A stretch of DNA of 64,000 bases from Bradyrhizobium nitroreducens (GCF_002776695.1 NZ_LFJC01000003.1:2328317-2392316); one strand, 5' to 3'. Counted from the first letter of the stretch, positions 51,999 to 61,960 are shown. The notes: generated from the letters alone by a model not told the origin. Translations and numbers: made by a program.

Positions 51999-53282
51999 AT
52001 GCACATTCTCCTGCTTGGTTCCGGCGGCCGTGAACATGCCCTGGCATGGAAAATCGCAGCCTCGCCCCTGGTGACCAAATTCTGGTGCGCGCCCGGGAAT
52101 GCCGGGATCGCCAGGGAGGCCGAGTGCGTGGCGCTCGATGTCGCCGACCATGCGGCCGTGATCGCCTTCTGCAAGCAGAACAAGGTCGAGCTGGTGGTGG
52201 TCGGGCCGGAGACGCCGCTGGCCGCCGGCATTGTCGATGATCTCACCGCCGCCGGCATCAAGGCGTTCGGGCCGAACAAGATCCCGGCCCAGCTCGAAAG
52301 CTCCAAGGGGTTCACCAAGGCGCTGTGCACCGAGTTCGGCATTCCGACCGGGGCCTACAAGCGCTTCACCAACGCCAATGACGCGCGCGCCTATGTGCAG
52401 AGCCAGGGCGCGCCGATCGTGGTGAAGGCCGACGGGCTTGCCGCCGGCAAGGGCGTCGTCGTCGCCAAGACTGTGCGCGAGGCGGAGGATGCCATCGCCA
52501 TGATGTTCGAGGGCGCCTTCGGCGAGGCCGGCGCTGAGGTCGTGATCGAGGAATTCTTGCCCGGCCGCGAGATCAGCTTCTTCGCGCTGTGCGACGGCGA
52601 GACCGCGATTCCGCTGGCCTCCGCGCAGGACCACAAGCGGGTGTTCGACCACGACGTCGGCCCGAACACCGGCGGCATGGGCGCCTATTCGCCGACGCCG
52701 CTGGTGACGCCTGCCGTCCACGACGCGATCATGGCCAAGATCATCCTGCCGACGGTCGCGGGCATGAAGCAGCGCGGCACGCCGTTCCGCGGCATCCTCT
52801 ATGCCGGCATCATGCTGACGACGCAGGGGCCAAAACTGTTCGAGTTCAACGTCCGCTTCGGCGACCCCGAATGCCAGGTGCTGATGCTGCGCATGATGAG
52901 CGACATCGTGCCGGCGCTGCTCGCCGCCTGCGACGGCCAGCTGAAGAATTTCGATCTGCGCTGGCACAAGGAAGCCGCGATCACCGTGGTGATGGCGGCC
53001 AAGGGCTATCCCGGCGACTACCAGAAAGGGACGCGCATCGAGGGGCTCGATGACGCGGCGAAGGTGGATACCGTCGAGATCTTCCACGCCGGCACGGTGG
53101 CCAAGGACGGCGCGATCCTCGCCAATGGCGGCCGCGTGCTCAATGTCTGCGCGCTCGGGGCGACCGTGACGGAAGCGCAGGCCCGCGCCTACCAGGCCGT
53201 CGACCGCATTCGCTGGCCCGAGGGCTTCTGCCGCCGCGACATCGGCTGGCAGGCGGTCGAGGCCGAGAAGGCCAGGGGCTGA
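51999..53282 (+). CDS. purD: Phosphoribosylamine-glycine ligase PurD
   Basis: 427-residue ATP-grasp enzyme for the second step of purine synthesis (GAR synthetase). It has [18 protein letters not shown] at the N-terminus, [17 protein letters not shown], the ATP-grasp segment [36 protein letters not shown] and [11 protein letters not shown]. Full length. It marks the return to conserved chromosome after the accessory segment. Confidence 0.97.
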   Translation: MHILLLGSGGREHALAWKIAASPLVTKFWCAPGNAGIAREAECVALDVADHAAVIAFCKQNKVELVVVGPETPLAAGIVDDLTAAGIKAFGPNKIPAQLESSKGFTKALCTEFGIPTGAYKRFTNANDARAYVQSQGAPIVVKADGLAAGKGVVVAKTVREAEDAIAMMFEGAFGEAGAEVVIEEFLPGREISFFALCDGETAIPLASAQDHKRVFDHDVGPNTGGMGAYSPTPLVTPAVHDAIMAKIILPTVAGMKQRGTPFRGILYAGIMLTTQGPKLFEFNVRFGDPECQVLMLRMMSDIVPALLAACDGQLKNFDLRWHKEAAITVVMAAKGYPGDYQKGTRIEGLDDAAKVDTVEIFHAGTVAKDGAILANGGRVLNVCALGATVTEAQARAYQAVDRIRWPEGFCRRDIGWQAVEAEKARG

Positions 53283-53469
53283 CGGGGGCTCGTCCGGAGC
53301 CGGCTCGGGCGCGGTCATCGTCACCGGTTCGCCACATGTGCTCGCCAGAATGTGGTGTAAGTCGTTGGGCTTAGTGACCCCGATGATGATACCGGTACTG
53401 TGCATGGGGTTGTTTTCGCAAAATTAGATGTCGGGGACCGGCCCGACTGCCCTTCAAGGATGCAACAAG

Positions 53470-54372
53470 ATGTCCGATCTCGCCGACCTCTATCCGGGCT
53501 TTCGCTCCGAATGGATCGATACCTCGTTCGGCCGCGTCTTCGCCCGCGTCGGCGGCAGCGGACCGCCGCTCCTGCTCCTGCACGGCTTCTCCGAGACCAA
53601 CGTGATGTGGCACCGCGTGGCGCCGCAGCTGGCCGACAAGTTCACGCTGATCATCGCCGACCTGCCGGGCTATGGCTGGTCCGACATGCCCGAGAGCGAC
53701 GCGCTGCACATCCCCTACAGCAAGCGCGCGATGGCGAAGGCCATGGTCGAGATGATGGAGCGGCTCGGTCACGTGCACTTCGCGCTGGCCGGCCATGACC
53801 GCGGCGGCCGCGTCTCGTATCGGCTGGCGCTGGACCATCCGGGCCGGCTGTCGAAGCTCGCGGTGCTCGATATCCTGCCGACCTATAATTACTGGGAGCG
53901 GATGAACCGCGCCTACAGCTTGAAGATCTGGCACTGGACCTTCCTGGCCCAGCCCGCGCCGCTGCCGGAGACGCTGATCGCAGGGCAAGGCGAGTTCTTC
54001 CTGCGCTTCAAGATGGCGAGCCAGACCAAATCGAAGACGCTGGACGCCATCGATCCGCGCGCGCTCGAGCACTACCTCGCCCCGTTCCGCGATCCCGCCC
54101 GCATCCACGCGATGTGCGAGGATTACCGCGCCGGCGCCACTTTCGACTACGACGTCGACAAGGCCGATTTCGAAGCCGGCAAGAAGATCACCGTGCCGAT
54201 GCTGGCGCTGTGGGGCAATGCCGGCATCGCCCAGGCCGCGGCGACGCCGCTCGACACCTGGAAGCAATGGGCGACCAACGTCGAGGGCATGCCGGTGGAG
54301 TCCGGCCACTTCCTCACCGAGGAGAATCCGGAGGTCACCGCGAAGGCGTTGCGCGAGTTCTTCGCAGGGTGA
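53470..54372 (+). CDS. Haloacetate-dehalogenase-like alpha/beta hydrolase
   Basis: 300-residue alpha/beta hydrolase. The nucleophile motif [17 protein letters not shown] has Asp as nucleophile with following Arg residues, the pattern of fluoroacetate/haloacetate dehalogenases. [15 protein letters not shown] (oxyanion loop) and [10 protein letters not shown] (catalytic His) are also seen. Epoxide-hydrolase relatives share the Asp, so substrate is inferred only. ATG 53470 is preferred, with AGGA ten bases before it. Confidence 0.85.
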   Translation: MSDLADLYPGFRSEWIDTSFGRVFARVGGSGPPLLLLHGFSETNVMWHRVAPQLADKFTLIIADLPGYGWSDMPESDALHIPYSKRAMAKAMVEMMERLGHVHFALAGHDRGGRVSYRLALDHPGRLSKLAVLDILPTYNYWERMNRAYSLKIWHWTFLAQPAPLPETLIAGQGEFFLRFKMASQTKSKTLDAIDPRALEHYLAPFRDPARIHAMCEDYRAGATFDYDVDKADFEAGKKITVPMLALWGNAGIAQAAATPLDTWKQWATNVEGMPVESGHFLTEENPEVTAKALREFFAG

Positions 54373-54379
54373 GACTCTT

Positions 54380-54464
54380 GTAGCCCGGATGAAGCGAAGC
54401 GTAATCCGGGTTTTGCCAACGCCGCGACACCGCCCCGGATTGCGCTTCGCTCCATCCGGGCTAC
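54380..54464. repeat. Intergenic palindromic repeat (GTAGCCCGGATGGAGC type), copy 2
   Basis: GTAGCCCGGATGAAGCGAAG ... CTTCGCTCCATCCGGGCTAC. It separates the convergent dehalogenase-like and tadA genes and may act as a transcription end for both. Confidence 0.8.
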
Positions 54465-54467
54465 GAG

Positions 54468-54926
54468 CTACCGCCGCTCCCGAAAGAACTCCTTCAGCAG
54501 CCGCGCCGCCTCGCTCTCGCCGACGCCGGAATACACGTCCGGCGCGTGGTGGCAGGTCGGCGAGGCAAAGAAGCGCACGCCTGATTCCACCGCGCCGCCC
54601 TTGGGGTCGGCGGCGCCGTAATAGAGCCGCCTCACCCTTGCAAAGGAGATCGCGCCCGCACACATGGTGCAGGGCTCCAGCGTCACGTAGAGGTCGCAGT
54701 CGATCAGGCGCTCGCTGCCGATCTTGCTGGCCGCCTCGCGCAGCGCCACGATTTCGGCATGGCCGGTGGGGTCGTGGTCGGTCAGCGTCCGGTTGGCGGC
54801 GGTGGCGATGACCTCGTAATTGCGGACGATGACGCATCCGATCGGCACTTCGCCCGATTTTCCGGCGTTTTCGGCCGTTTTGAGCGCCAAATCCATGAAA
54901 GAGGGGGCTTTCAAGCCTCGTATCAT
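54468..54926 (-). CDS. tadA: tRNA-specific adenosine deaminase TadA
   Basis: About 152-residue zinc deaminase that makes inosine at the wobble position of tRNA-Arg(ACG). The catalytic zinc motif TGHAEIVALR (HAE) and PCTMCAGAI (PCxxC) are intact. The frame is open upstream, so ATG 54926 (MIRGLKAPSFMDLALKTAE) or ATG 54896 is the start. Confidence 0.94.
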   Translation of the reverse strand: MIRGLKAPSFMDLALKTAENAGKSGEVPIGCVIVRNYEVIATAANRTLTDHDPTGHAEIVALREAASKIGSERLIDCDLYVTLEPCTMCAGAISFARVRRLYYGAADPKGGAVESGVRFFASPTCHHAPDVYSGVGESEAARLLKEFFRERR

Positions 54927-55045
54927 CCGAAGAAACCTGCTAGTAGCTGCGCCTTCAGCAGAAGTGCTTACCGATCTTGCCTGAGCATGCGGCTCCGAAT
55001 GAGCGCGCACAATGCTTTTTGGCCATCCCCTGAGTGAGATTATCC

Positions 55046-57106
55046 ATGCCTCGCGACAGCGACAAAGACAACGATTCCCGCGGCCGGCGAGGCCCGGCCC
55101 GAGGACCGTCAAAAGGCGGCCGCAGCGGCAAGGCGCGCGGCCCCGAGAAGAAATTCGCCAAGCGCGGCTTCGAGGGCAAGAGCGAGGCGAGAGGCGATCG
55201 CGATAGCCGTCCACCTCGCGCCGACCGCGAGAACCGCCCGTTCCGCCGCCGCGAAGAGGGCGATGCCCCGCGGCGCGATTTCAGTGATCGTCCGCGCTTC
55301 AAGCGCGACGAGCGTGGTGGCGAAGGTCGCGGCGAGCGCAGCTTCAAGCCGCGTGGCGACCGTCCGTTCTCCGATCGCTCCTCGCGCGACGGCGAGAAGC
55401 GGCCGTTCAAGCCGCGTGGCGATCGCCCGTCCTCCAGCCGTGACGACCGTCCGCCGCGTAGGGATCGCGATGACTCGCGGCCGGCCAGCCGGTCCGGCGG
55501 TGAGAGGAAGTTCGGCGAGAAGCGGCCCTATGCGCCGCGCGGCGACCGTCCGGAGCGCAAGTTCGACGGCGAGCGCAAGTTTTCGCGTGGCGGACCGGAT
55601 CGGGATCGCGGGCCGCGCGAGGATCGTGGCGAGCGCAGCTTCAAGCCGCGTGGCGACCGCCCGAATTTCGATCGCGGTGATCGTGCGCCGCGCGGCGAGC
55701 GCCCGGAGCGCAAGTTCGACGGTGAGCGGAAATTTTCGCGTGGTGCACCGGATCGCGACCGTGGGGATCGCGGCCCGCGCAAGGATTTTGGCGGCCGCGA
55801 CCGCGGCGCAGACAAGCCGTGGCAGAAGCGCGAAGGCGGCGGCGAGGATCGTCCGCGCTTCTCGCGCGCGCGCGATGATCGGCCGTCGGGTGATCGTCCG
55901 TTCCGTGACCGCCCGAAATTCGAACGCCCGCGCGAGCGCTCCGAGGGGCGTTCCGACTGGCACGAGCATCCGCGCAGCGAGGGCCGTAGCGGCGATCGTC
56001 CGCGCCGCGACAACGAGGATCAGAGCAGGATTTTCGAGAAGCGCCCCGCCTTCGGCGGACGTGGCGCCTATCGCGAGCGCGAGCGTGATTTCGACCGCCG
56101 TCCGCGCCGGGAGGAAGAGCCGCCGAAGCCGAAGAAGGCCGGCGAGCGTATCGCCAAGGTGCTGGCGCGGGCGGGCCTTGCCTCGCGCCGCGACGCCGAG
56201 GAGATGGTCACGCAGGGCCGCGTCACCGTCAACGGCCGTGTCATCAATTCGCCGGCGCTCGACATCACCAAGAACGACGTCGTCCTGGTCGACGGCAAGC
56301 CGTTGCCCGAGCGCGAGCGCACGCGGCTGTTCCTCTATCACAAGCCGCGCGGGCTGATGACGACGCATGACGACCCCGAGGGTCGTCCGACCGTGTTCGA
56401 CAATCTGCCCGAAGGGCTGCCGCGCCTGATCAGCGTCGGCCGGCTCGACTTCAACACCGAGGGCCTGTTGCTGCTCACCAATGATGGCGGGCTGGCGCGC
56501 ACGCTCGAGCTGCCCGACACCGGCTGGCTGCGCCGCTACCGCGTCCGCGCCCATGGCGACGTCACGCAGGCGCAGCTCGACGAGCTCAAGGGTGGCATCG
56601 AGATCGAGGGCGTCAAATACGGTCCGATCGACGCGACGCTGGAGCGCGATCAGGGTGCCAATGTCTGGCTGGTGTTCGCGATCCGCGAAGGCAAGAACCG
56701 CGAGGTGCGCAACGTCTGCGCCCATCTCGGCCTCGAGGTGAACCGGCTGATCCGCGTCTCCTATGGCCCGTTCCAGCTCGGTGAGGTCCCCGAAGGCCAG
56801 GTCGAGGAAATCCGTTCGCGCGTGCTGCGCGATCAGCTCGGCGAGAAGATCATCGAGAAGTCGGGGGCGCAGTTCGACGTGCCCGCGAAGTCGGCCGCGC
56901 GCGTCGACGACGCGCCGAGCGAGAAAAAGCCCGTCAGCAAGCGCGCCGTGATCAACGACCGCAAGGGCCGCCGCGTGCTGGTGCAGCGCACCGGCAGCGA
57001 GGAGGCGCGCGAACGCAACGAGGAAGAGGCGAGCGGCTACGGCCCGCCGCGCCGTCCCAAGCGCGGCTATCACGGCAAGCGCGACCTGACGCCGAAGGAG
57101 GACTAG
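55046..57106 (+). CDS. rluB: 23S rRNA pseudouridine synthase RluB-like with long disordered N-terminus
   Basis: 686-residue protein. About residues 1-360 are Arg/Asp/Glu/Gly-rich and clearly disordered (for example RGDRPERKFDGERKFSRG), with a 51-residue unit repeated. An S4 RNA-binding domain follows (RIAKVLARAGLASRRDAEEM), then the RsuA/RluB pseudouridine synthase domain with catalytic GRLDFNTEGLLLLTNDG and NREVRNVCAHLGL. A basic tail closes the protein. Common RluB proteins are about half this length. rsmD follows 2 bases after the stop. Confidence 0.92.
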   Translation: MPRDSDKDNDSRGRRGPARGPSKGGRSGKARGPEKKFAKRGFEGKSEARGDRDSRPPRADRENRPFRRREEGDAPRRDFSDRPRFKRDERGGEGRGERSFKPRGDRPFSDRSSRDGEKRPFKPRGDRPSSSRDDRPPRRDRDDSRPASRSGGERKFGEKRPYAPRGDRPERKFDGERKFSRGGPDRDRGPREDRGERSFKPRGDRPNFDRGDRAPRGERPERKFDGERKFSRGAPDRDRGDRGPRKDFGGRDRGADKPWQKREGGGEDRPRFSRARDDRPSGDRPFRDRPKFERPRERSEGRSDWHEHPRSEGRSGDRPRRDNEDQSRIFEKRPAFGGRGAYRERERDFDRRPRREEEPPKPKKAGERIAKVLARAGLASRRDAEEMVTQGRVTVNGRVINSPALDITKNDVVLVDGKPLPERERTRLFLYHKPRGLMTTHDDPEGRPTVFDNLPEGLPRLISVGRLDFNTEGLLLLTNDGGLARTLELPDTGWLRRYRVRAHGDVTQAQLDELKGGIEIEGVKYGPIDATLERDQGANVWLVFAIREGKNREVRNVCAHLGLEVNRLIRVSYGPFQLGEVPEGQVEEIRSRVLRDQLGEKIIEKSGAQFDVPAKSAARVDDAPSEKKPVSKRAVINDRKGRRVLVQRTGSEEARERNEEEASGYGPPRRPKRGYHGKRDLTPKED

Positions 57107-57108
57107 GG

Positions 57109-57663
57109 TTGCGCGTCGTCGGCGGTCGCTTGAAGGGGCGCAATCTTGCCTCACCGTCCTCGCGTGACATCCGCCCTACGGCGGACCGCTTGCGCGAGTC
57201 CGTGTTCAACATCCTCGTGCACGCCTATGACGATCCGATTCTGGACGCGCGCGTGCTCGATCTCTTCGCCGGCACCGGCGCGCTCGGCATCGAGGCATCG
57301 TCACGCGGCGCGAAGTTCACGCTGTTCGTGGACAACGGCGCGGAAGCGCGCGCGCTGCTGCGCAACAATGTCGAGTCGCTCGGCCTCGGCGGCGTCACGA
57401 AAGTCTATCGCCGCGATGCGACCGATCTCGGGCCCGCGCATCCCGTCGAGCCGTTCTCGCTCGTGTTCCTCGATCCGCCCTACGGCAAGGGCTTTGCGGA
57501 GAAGGCGCTGGCGTCCTTGCGCGATGGCGGCTGGCTGACATCAGGCGCGTTGCTGGTGGTGGAAGAGGCGAAGGCCGCGCAGTTCGTGACGCCTGAGGGC
57601 TTTGAGGAGCTGGAGCGGCGGGCGTATGACGACACGGAGTTCGTGTTTCTGAGGAAGCCGTAG
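57109..57663 (+). CDS. rsmD: 16S rRNA (guanine966-N2)-methyltransferase RsmD
   Basis: 184-residue SAM-dependent methyltransferase. RVVGGRLKGRNLASP at the start, VLDLFAGTGALGIEASSRG (SAM-binding) and the catalytic LDPPYGKGF are all present. TTG start, two bases after rluB, so it is probably coupled. Confidence 0.95.
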   Translation: MRVVGGRLKGRNLASPSSRDIRPTADRLRESVFNILVHAYDDPILDARVLDLFAGTGALGIEASSRGAKFTLFVDNGAEARALLRNNVESLGLGGVTKVYRRDATDLGPAHPVEPFSLVFLDPPYGKGFAEKALASLRDGGWLTSGALLVVEEAKAAQFVTPEGFEELERRAYDDTEFVFLRKP

Positions 57664-57676
57664 CTTCGTATCGATG

Positions 57677-57767
57677 CGTAGGGTGGGTTAGCCGAAGGCG
57701 TAACCCACCGCTGTCTTTTTCCGCGGAAACAAAAGAGGTGGGTTACGCTTCGCTAACCCACCCTACG
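57677..57767. repeat. Intergenic palindromic repeat (GTAGGGTGGGTTAGC type)
   Basis: CGTAGGGTGGGTTAGCCGAA ... TTCGCTAACCCACCCTACG. It lies between convergent rsmD and mutL. It is the intact relative of the split palindrome around the IS element. Confidence 0.8.
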
Positions 57768-57773
57768 AATTCG

Positions 57774-59588
57774 CTACCGCCGCCCGAACAGCTTCTCCAC
57801 ATCCGACAGCTTCAGCTCGACATAGGTCGGCCGGCCGTGATTGCACTGGCCGGAATTCGGCGTCTCCTCCATCTCGCGGAGCAGGGCGTTCATCTCTTCA
57901 GGGCGCAGCCTGCGGCCGGCGCGCACCGAGCCGTGGCAGGCCATGGTCGCCGCGACGTGCATCAGGCGGCGCTCGAGCGGCAGCGCCTCGTCCCACTCGG
58001 CCATGTGCTCGGAGAGATCGCGCAAGAGGCCGCCGGCATTGGTCTTGCCGAGCAGCGACGGCGTCTCGCGCACCGCGACCGCGCCGGGGCCGAAGGATTC
58101 GATGACGAGGCCGAACGAAGCCAGCTCCTCGCTGCGCTCCAGCAGGCGTTCCACCGTCGCCTCGTCCATCTCGACGATTTCGGGGATCAACAGGATCTGC
58201 CGCTGCACGCCGTTTTCGGCCAGCGAGGCCTTCAGCCGCTCGTAGACGATGCGCTCATGCGCGGCGTGCTGATCGACGATGATGAGGCCGTCGCGGGTCT
58301 GCGAGACGATATAGGTCTCGTGGATCTGCGTGCGCGCCGCGCCGAGCGGGCGATCGACGAGATCACTCGCGGGCTGCGTCTCGATCCGCACGTCCGCGCT
58401 GGGCGCACCGACATCGAATGCGGCCTGCGCGCGCTCGGCGAATACAGGTGCGGCTGCGCCTTCGAATGACGGCATCGGCGCAGCGGGGGCGGCTGGCGAG
58501 GCGCGCCAGTCCCAGCTCGCCGGGCGTTGCGGCGTGAACGCGGGCCGGAACGCGGACAATGCGCTCTCGCCGCTGTTGGCGGCGGTGCGGCGGCCCTCGC
58601 GTGCGAGGGCTTCCTTCAATCCGTGCACGATCAGCGCGCGGACGAGACCGGCATTGCGGAAGCGCACCTCGGTCTTGGCCGGGTGCACGTTGGCGTCGAC
58701 CTCGCGCGGATCGAGCGCGACGAACAGCGCCAGCACCGGATGGCGGTCGCGCGGCAGATAGTCGGAATAGGCCGCGCGCACCGCGCCAAGGATCAGCTTG
58801 TCGCGCACCGGGCGGCCGTTGACGAAGAGATATTGCCCGAGCGCGTTGGCCTTGGTCAGCGCGGGCGCGGCAGCGTAGCCGGCGACGACGACGCCCTCGC
58901 GCTCGGCATGGACCTCGATGGCGTGGCTGCGGAATTCCGCGCCGAGGATGTCGCCGAGCCGGGTCAGCCGTCCGGCGGCGCCGGGCAGCGCCGCGGCCCA
59001 GGTCACCGGCGCGCGCTCCTCGCCGGCCAGTGTGAAGGCGATGTCGGGCCGCGCCATGGCGAGACGCCGGACCACCTCGCGGATGGCTTCCGCCTCGGTG
59101 CGGTCGGTCTTGAGGAACTTCAGCCGCGCCGGCGTTGCGTAGAAGAGGTCGTTGACCTCGACGCGGGTGCCATGCGCCAGCGCCGCCGGCATGATCTCGG
59201 ATTTCTCGCCGCCCTCGACGCTGAGCGCCCAGGCGTGCGGCTCGCCGGCATGGCGGGTGGTGATGGAGAGGCGTGCCACCGAGCCGATCGAGGGCAGTGC
59301 CTCGCCGCGGAACCCGAGGGTGCGGATCTGGAGCAGATCCTCGTCGTCGAGCTTGGAGGTGGCATGGCGCTCCACCGCGAGCGCGAGGTCCTTCGCGGTC
59401 ATGCCGCTGCCGTCGTCGGTGATGCCGATGCGCCGCCGCCCGCCGCCATCGGTGAAGACGTCGATTCGGCTCGCGCCGGCATCGATGGCGTTCTCGACCA
59501 GCTCCTTGACCACGCTCGCCGGGCGTTCGACCACCTCGCCGGCGGCGATGCGGTTGACGACCTGTTCTGGGAGCTGGCGGACGGGCAT
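57774..59588 (-). CDS. mutL: DNA mismatch repair protein MutL
   Basis: 604-residue MutL. The N-terminal GHKL ATPase shows ELVENAIDAGASRIDVF, TDDGSGM and RTLGFRGEALPSI. The middle linker is Ala/Pro-rich. The C-terminal domain has the endonuclease motif DQHAAHERIVYE (DQHAx2Ex4E), ACHGSVRAG and CNHGRPT. This is the nicking MutL of organisms without MutH. Confidence 0.97.
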   Translation of the reverse strand: MPVRQLPEQVVNRIAAGEVVERPASVVKELVENAIDAGASRIDVFTDGGGRRRIGITDDGSGMTAKDLALAVERHATSKLDDEDLLQIRTLGFRGEALPSIGSVARLSITTRHAGEPHAWALSVEGGEKSEIMPAALAHGTRVEVNDLFYATPARLKFLKTDRTEAEAIREVVRRLAMARPDIAFTLAGEERAPVTWAAALPGAAGRLTRLGDILGAEFRSHAIEVHAEREGVVVAGYAAAPALTKANALGQYLFVNGRPVRDKLILGAVRAAYSDYLPRDRHPVLALFVALDPREVDANVHPAKTEVRFRNAGLVRALIVHGLKEALAREGRRTAANSGESALSAFRPAFTPQRPASWDWRASPAAPAAPMPSFEGAAAPVFAERAQAAFDVGAPSADVRIETQPASDLVDRPLGAARTQIHETYIVSQTRDGLIIVDQHAAHERIVYERLKASLAENGVQRQILLIPEIVEMDEATVERLLERSEELASFGLVIESFGPGAVAVRETPSLLGKTNAGGLLRDLSEHMAEWDEALPLERRLMHVAATMACHGSVRAGRRLRPEEMNALLREMEETPNSGQCNHGRPTYVELKLSDVEKLFGRR

Positions 59589-59828
59589 GAGGCGTTCGAT
59601 CTGGATTCGCGGACAGCGCTATTCTAGGCCGTGTTGCGTCAAAAGCATGTGTTGGGCAACAGCCGTCTGGCCGCCTGGGGAAGAGGGCTACCTATCACAT
59701 TGAAGACATTGGGCGTTCGAGAAAATCGCGCAGCCGGGATGGAGCGAGGTTCGGATACCGTCCTGATTGTGAGGTGCCTGGCCGCGGTGTAGCATCGTGA
59801 AAAAACGGCAACAGGACGGGAGGACGCC

Positions 59829-60137
59829 ATGTGCCATCTCTTCGCGCACCAGCCCCAACGCGATTACGAATCCCAGACCCGCTCCTTGCGGATCGACGGC
59901 CATTGCACCTCGATCCGGCTCGAAATGGCGTTCTGGGACACGCTGGAGGAAATTGCCGCCAAGGAAAGCATGAGCCTCGGCAAGTTCCTGACCACGCTCT
60001 ACAACGAGGTGCTCGACCACCACGGCGAGGTCAACAATTTCGCCTCGCTGCTGCGGTGCTCGTGCCTGATCTATCGCTCGAAGACGATGGCGTCGGTGCA
60101 GGAGTTCAAGGCGCCCATCCTCGATGCGGCTGAGTAG
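59829..60137 (+). CDS. Ribbon-helix-helix domain protein
   Basis: 102-residue protein of the RHH_4-type family. The DNA-binding ribbon and helices appear as SLRIDGHCTSIRLEMAFWDT and LEEIAAKESMSLGKFLTTLY. The second half is conserved but unassigned. Single gene, probably an autonomous regulator; targets unknown. GGGAGG precedes the ATG. Confidence 0.87.
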   Translation: MCHLFAHQPQRDYESQTRSLRIDGHCTSIRLEMAFWDTLEEIAAKESMSLGKFLTTLYNEVLDHHGEVNNFASLLRCSCLIYRSKTMASVQEFKAPILDAAE

Positions 60138-60155
60138 TCGTCCCGACAAAGTTGC

Positions 60156-60241
60156 GTAGCCCGGATGGAGCGCAGCGAAATCCGGGATTCGTGCCGCAAG
60201 CAACAGCGGCCCCGGATTGCGCTGCGCTCCATCCGGGCTAC
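60156..60241. repeat. Intergenic palindromic repeat (GTAGCCCGGATGGAGC type), copy 3
   Basis: GTAGCCCGGATGGAGCGCAG ... GCTGCGCTCCATCCGGGCTAC. Next to a copy of a second repeat family at 60256-60342. Confidence 0.8.
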
Positions 60242-60255
60242 GAGACTCCCTCCGC

Positions 60256-60342
60256 CGTCATTGCGAGGAGCTCTTGCGACGAAGCAATCCAGAGTTTTTC
60301 CGCGAAGGGATTCTGGACTGCTTCGCTTCGCTCGCAATGACG
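60256..60342. repeat. Intergenic palindromic repeat (CGTCATTGCGAG type), copy 2
   Basis: CGTCATTGCGAGGAGC ... CTTCGCTCGCAATGACG, with an inner AATCCAGA/TCTGGA pairing. Same family as 23976-24092. With the previous repeat it fills the gap between convergent genes. Confidence 0.8.
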
Positions 60343-60361
60343 GGGAGAGAACGGCGCGCAG

Positions 60362-61930
60362 TCAAATCTCCCTCTTCTGCATCGCCCCCGCAATGTAGTC
60401 CGCCTGCCGGATCGCCAGCGCGACGATGGTCAGGGTCGGGTTGCAGGCAGCGCCGCTGGTGAACTGGCTGCCGTCGGAGACGAACAGGTTCTTGACGTCG
60501 TGGCTCTGCCCGAACTTGTTGACGACGCCATCCCGCGGCTTCTCGCTCATCCTGTTGGTGCCGAGATTGTGCGTGCTCGGATAGGGCGGGGTCGGATAGG
60601 TCACGGTGGCGCCGACGGCGTCGTAGACCGCCGCGCCCTGCTTGTAGGCGTGGGCGCGCATCGCAAGGTCGTTGGGATGATCGTCGAAATGCACGCTCGC
60701 GACCGGCTGACCGTGCTTGTCCTTCACGACGGGATCCAGCGTGATGCGGTTGGTCTCCTGCGGCATGTCCTCGCCGACCAGCCACATGCCGGCCATCCGG
60801 GGATAGCCGTCGAGCGCTGACGTGAACGAGCGGCCCCAAGCGCCGGGATCGAGGAATGCCGCCATGAAGGGCAGGCCGATCGACAGCGTCTCCATCTCGT
60901 AGCCGCCGACGAAGCCGCGCTTCGGATTGTTGGCGGCCTCGTCACGGATGATGCCGGCCATGGTGGTGCCGCGATACATGTGCACCGATTTCTCGAACAC
61001 CGCGTAGACGCTGCCGGTCATGTGCCGCATGTAGTTGCGGCCGACCTGTCCCGATGAATTGCCGAGGCCGTCGGGGAACATGGTCGAGGCGCTGTTGAGC
61101 AGCAGCCGCGGGCTCTCGATCGAGTTGCCGGCGACCGCGACGATGCGCGCCTTCTGGCGCTGCATGGCGCCGGTCCCGTCGGCATAGACGACGCCGGTGA
61201 CCTTGCCGCCGGCATCATGCTCGATCTTGACCGCCATGCTGTCCGGCCGCACTTCGAGATTGCCGGTCGCCTCGCCTTTGGGGATCTCGGTGTAGAGCGT
61301 CGACCATTTCGCGCCGGATTTGCAGCCCTGGAAGCAGAATCCGATCTGCTGGCAGGAGCCGCGCCCGTCGCGCGGCTGGCTGTTGATTGCCATGTTGCCG
61401 GTGTGCACCGTCTTGTAGCCGAGCTTCTTTGCGCCGGCCTCCAGCACCTTGAAATTGTTGTTGCCGGGAAGTCCGGGAATGCCGTTGGTGCGGGTCACGC
61501 CCATCTTGTCCTCGGCCTTGGCGTACCACGGCTCCATCTCGGCAAGCGTCACCGGCCAGTCCAGGAGGTTGGCGCCGGGAATGTTGCCGTAGGTGCTCTT
61601 GACCTTGAACTCGTGCTCGTCGAAGCGCAGCGAGGCGCCGGCCCAATGCGTTGTCGAGCCGCCGACCGCCTTGACGATCCAGGCAGGCAGTCCCGAGAAA
61701 TCCTTGGCGACGCGCCAAGTCCCCGATGTGGTGCGGGCATCGGTCCAGGCGAGCTGCGAAAAGCTCTCCCACTCGTCGTTGACGAAGTCGTGGTTCTCGA
61801 TGCGGGGACCTGCTTCGAGGATGACCACCTTGACGCCCTTCTGCGCGAGCTCGTTGCCCAGCGTGCCGCCGCCGGCACCGGAGCCGACGATCACCACAAC
61901 GCTGGAATCGTTCAGATCGAATTTTGCCAT
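60362..61930 (-). CDS. GMC-family oxidoreductase (membrane-dehydrogenase large subunit type)
   Basis: 522-residue flavoprotein. The N-terminal FAD-binding loop is VVIVGSGAGGGTLGNELAQKG. AVGGSTTHWAGASLRFDEHE and the C-terminal GTNRMSEKPRDGVVNKFGQ are typical for gluconate/alcohol dehydrogenase large subunits. No signal is seen, as usual for such subunits, which can be exported together with a Tat partner. The small subunit and a cytochrome c are encoded just upstream. Substrate (a sugar acid, alcohol or polyol) unknown. Confidence 0.92.
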   Translation of the reverse strand: MAKFDLNDSSVVVIVGSGAGGGTLGNELAQKGVKVVILEAGPRIENHDFVNDEWESFSQLAWTDARTTSGTWRVAKDFSGLPAWIVKAVGGSTTHWAGASLRFDEHEFKVKSTYGNIPGANLLDWPVTLAEMEPWYAKAEDKMGVTRTNGIPGLPGNNNFKVLEAGAKKLGYKTVHTGNMAINSQPRDGRGSCQQIGFCFQGCKSGAKWSTLYTEIPKGEATGNLEVRPDSMAVKIEHDAGGKVTGVVYADGTGAMQRQKARIVAVAGNSIESPRLLLNSASTMFPDGLGNSSGQVGRNYMRHMTGSVYAVFEKSVHMYRGTTMAGIIRDEAANNPKRGFVGGYEMETLSIGLPFMAAFLDPGAWGRSFTSALDGYPRMAGMWLVGEDMPQETNRITLDPVVKDKHGQPVASVHFDDHPNDLAMRAHAYKQGAAVYDAVGATVTYPTPPYPSTHNLGTNRMSEKPRDGVVNKFGQSHDVKNLFVSDGSQFTSGAACNPTLTIVALAIRQADYIAGAMQKREI

Positions 61931-61960
61931 ATGCGTTCTCCTGAACCGTTGGGGTGAATC

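Noticed and set aside
55330..55780. Repeats in the first part of rluB as a possible CRISPR array
   Set aside because: The repeated units are in frame, code for RGDRP/FDGERKFSRG-type peptides, and have no regular spacer pattern.
55109..57154. 681-codon minus-strand open frame opposite rluB
   Set aside because: It results from the biased codon composition of the Arg/Asp-rich rluB region; the plus strand has S4 and pseudouridine synthase motifs.
59589..59828. Possible gene between mutL and the RHH gene
   Set aside because: Only short frames without ribosome sites or domains; the segment looks like plain intergenic DNA.
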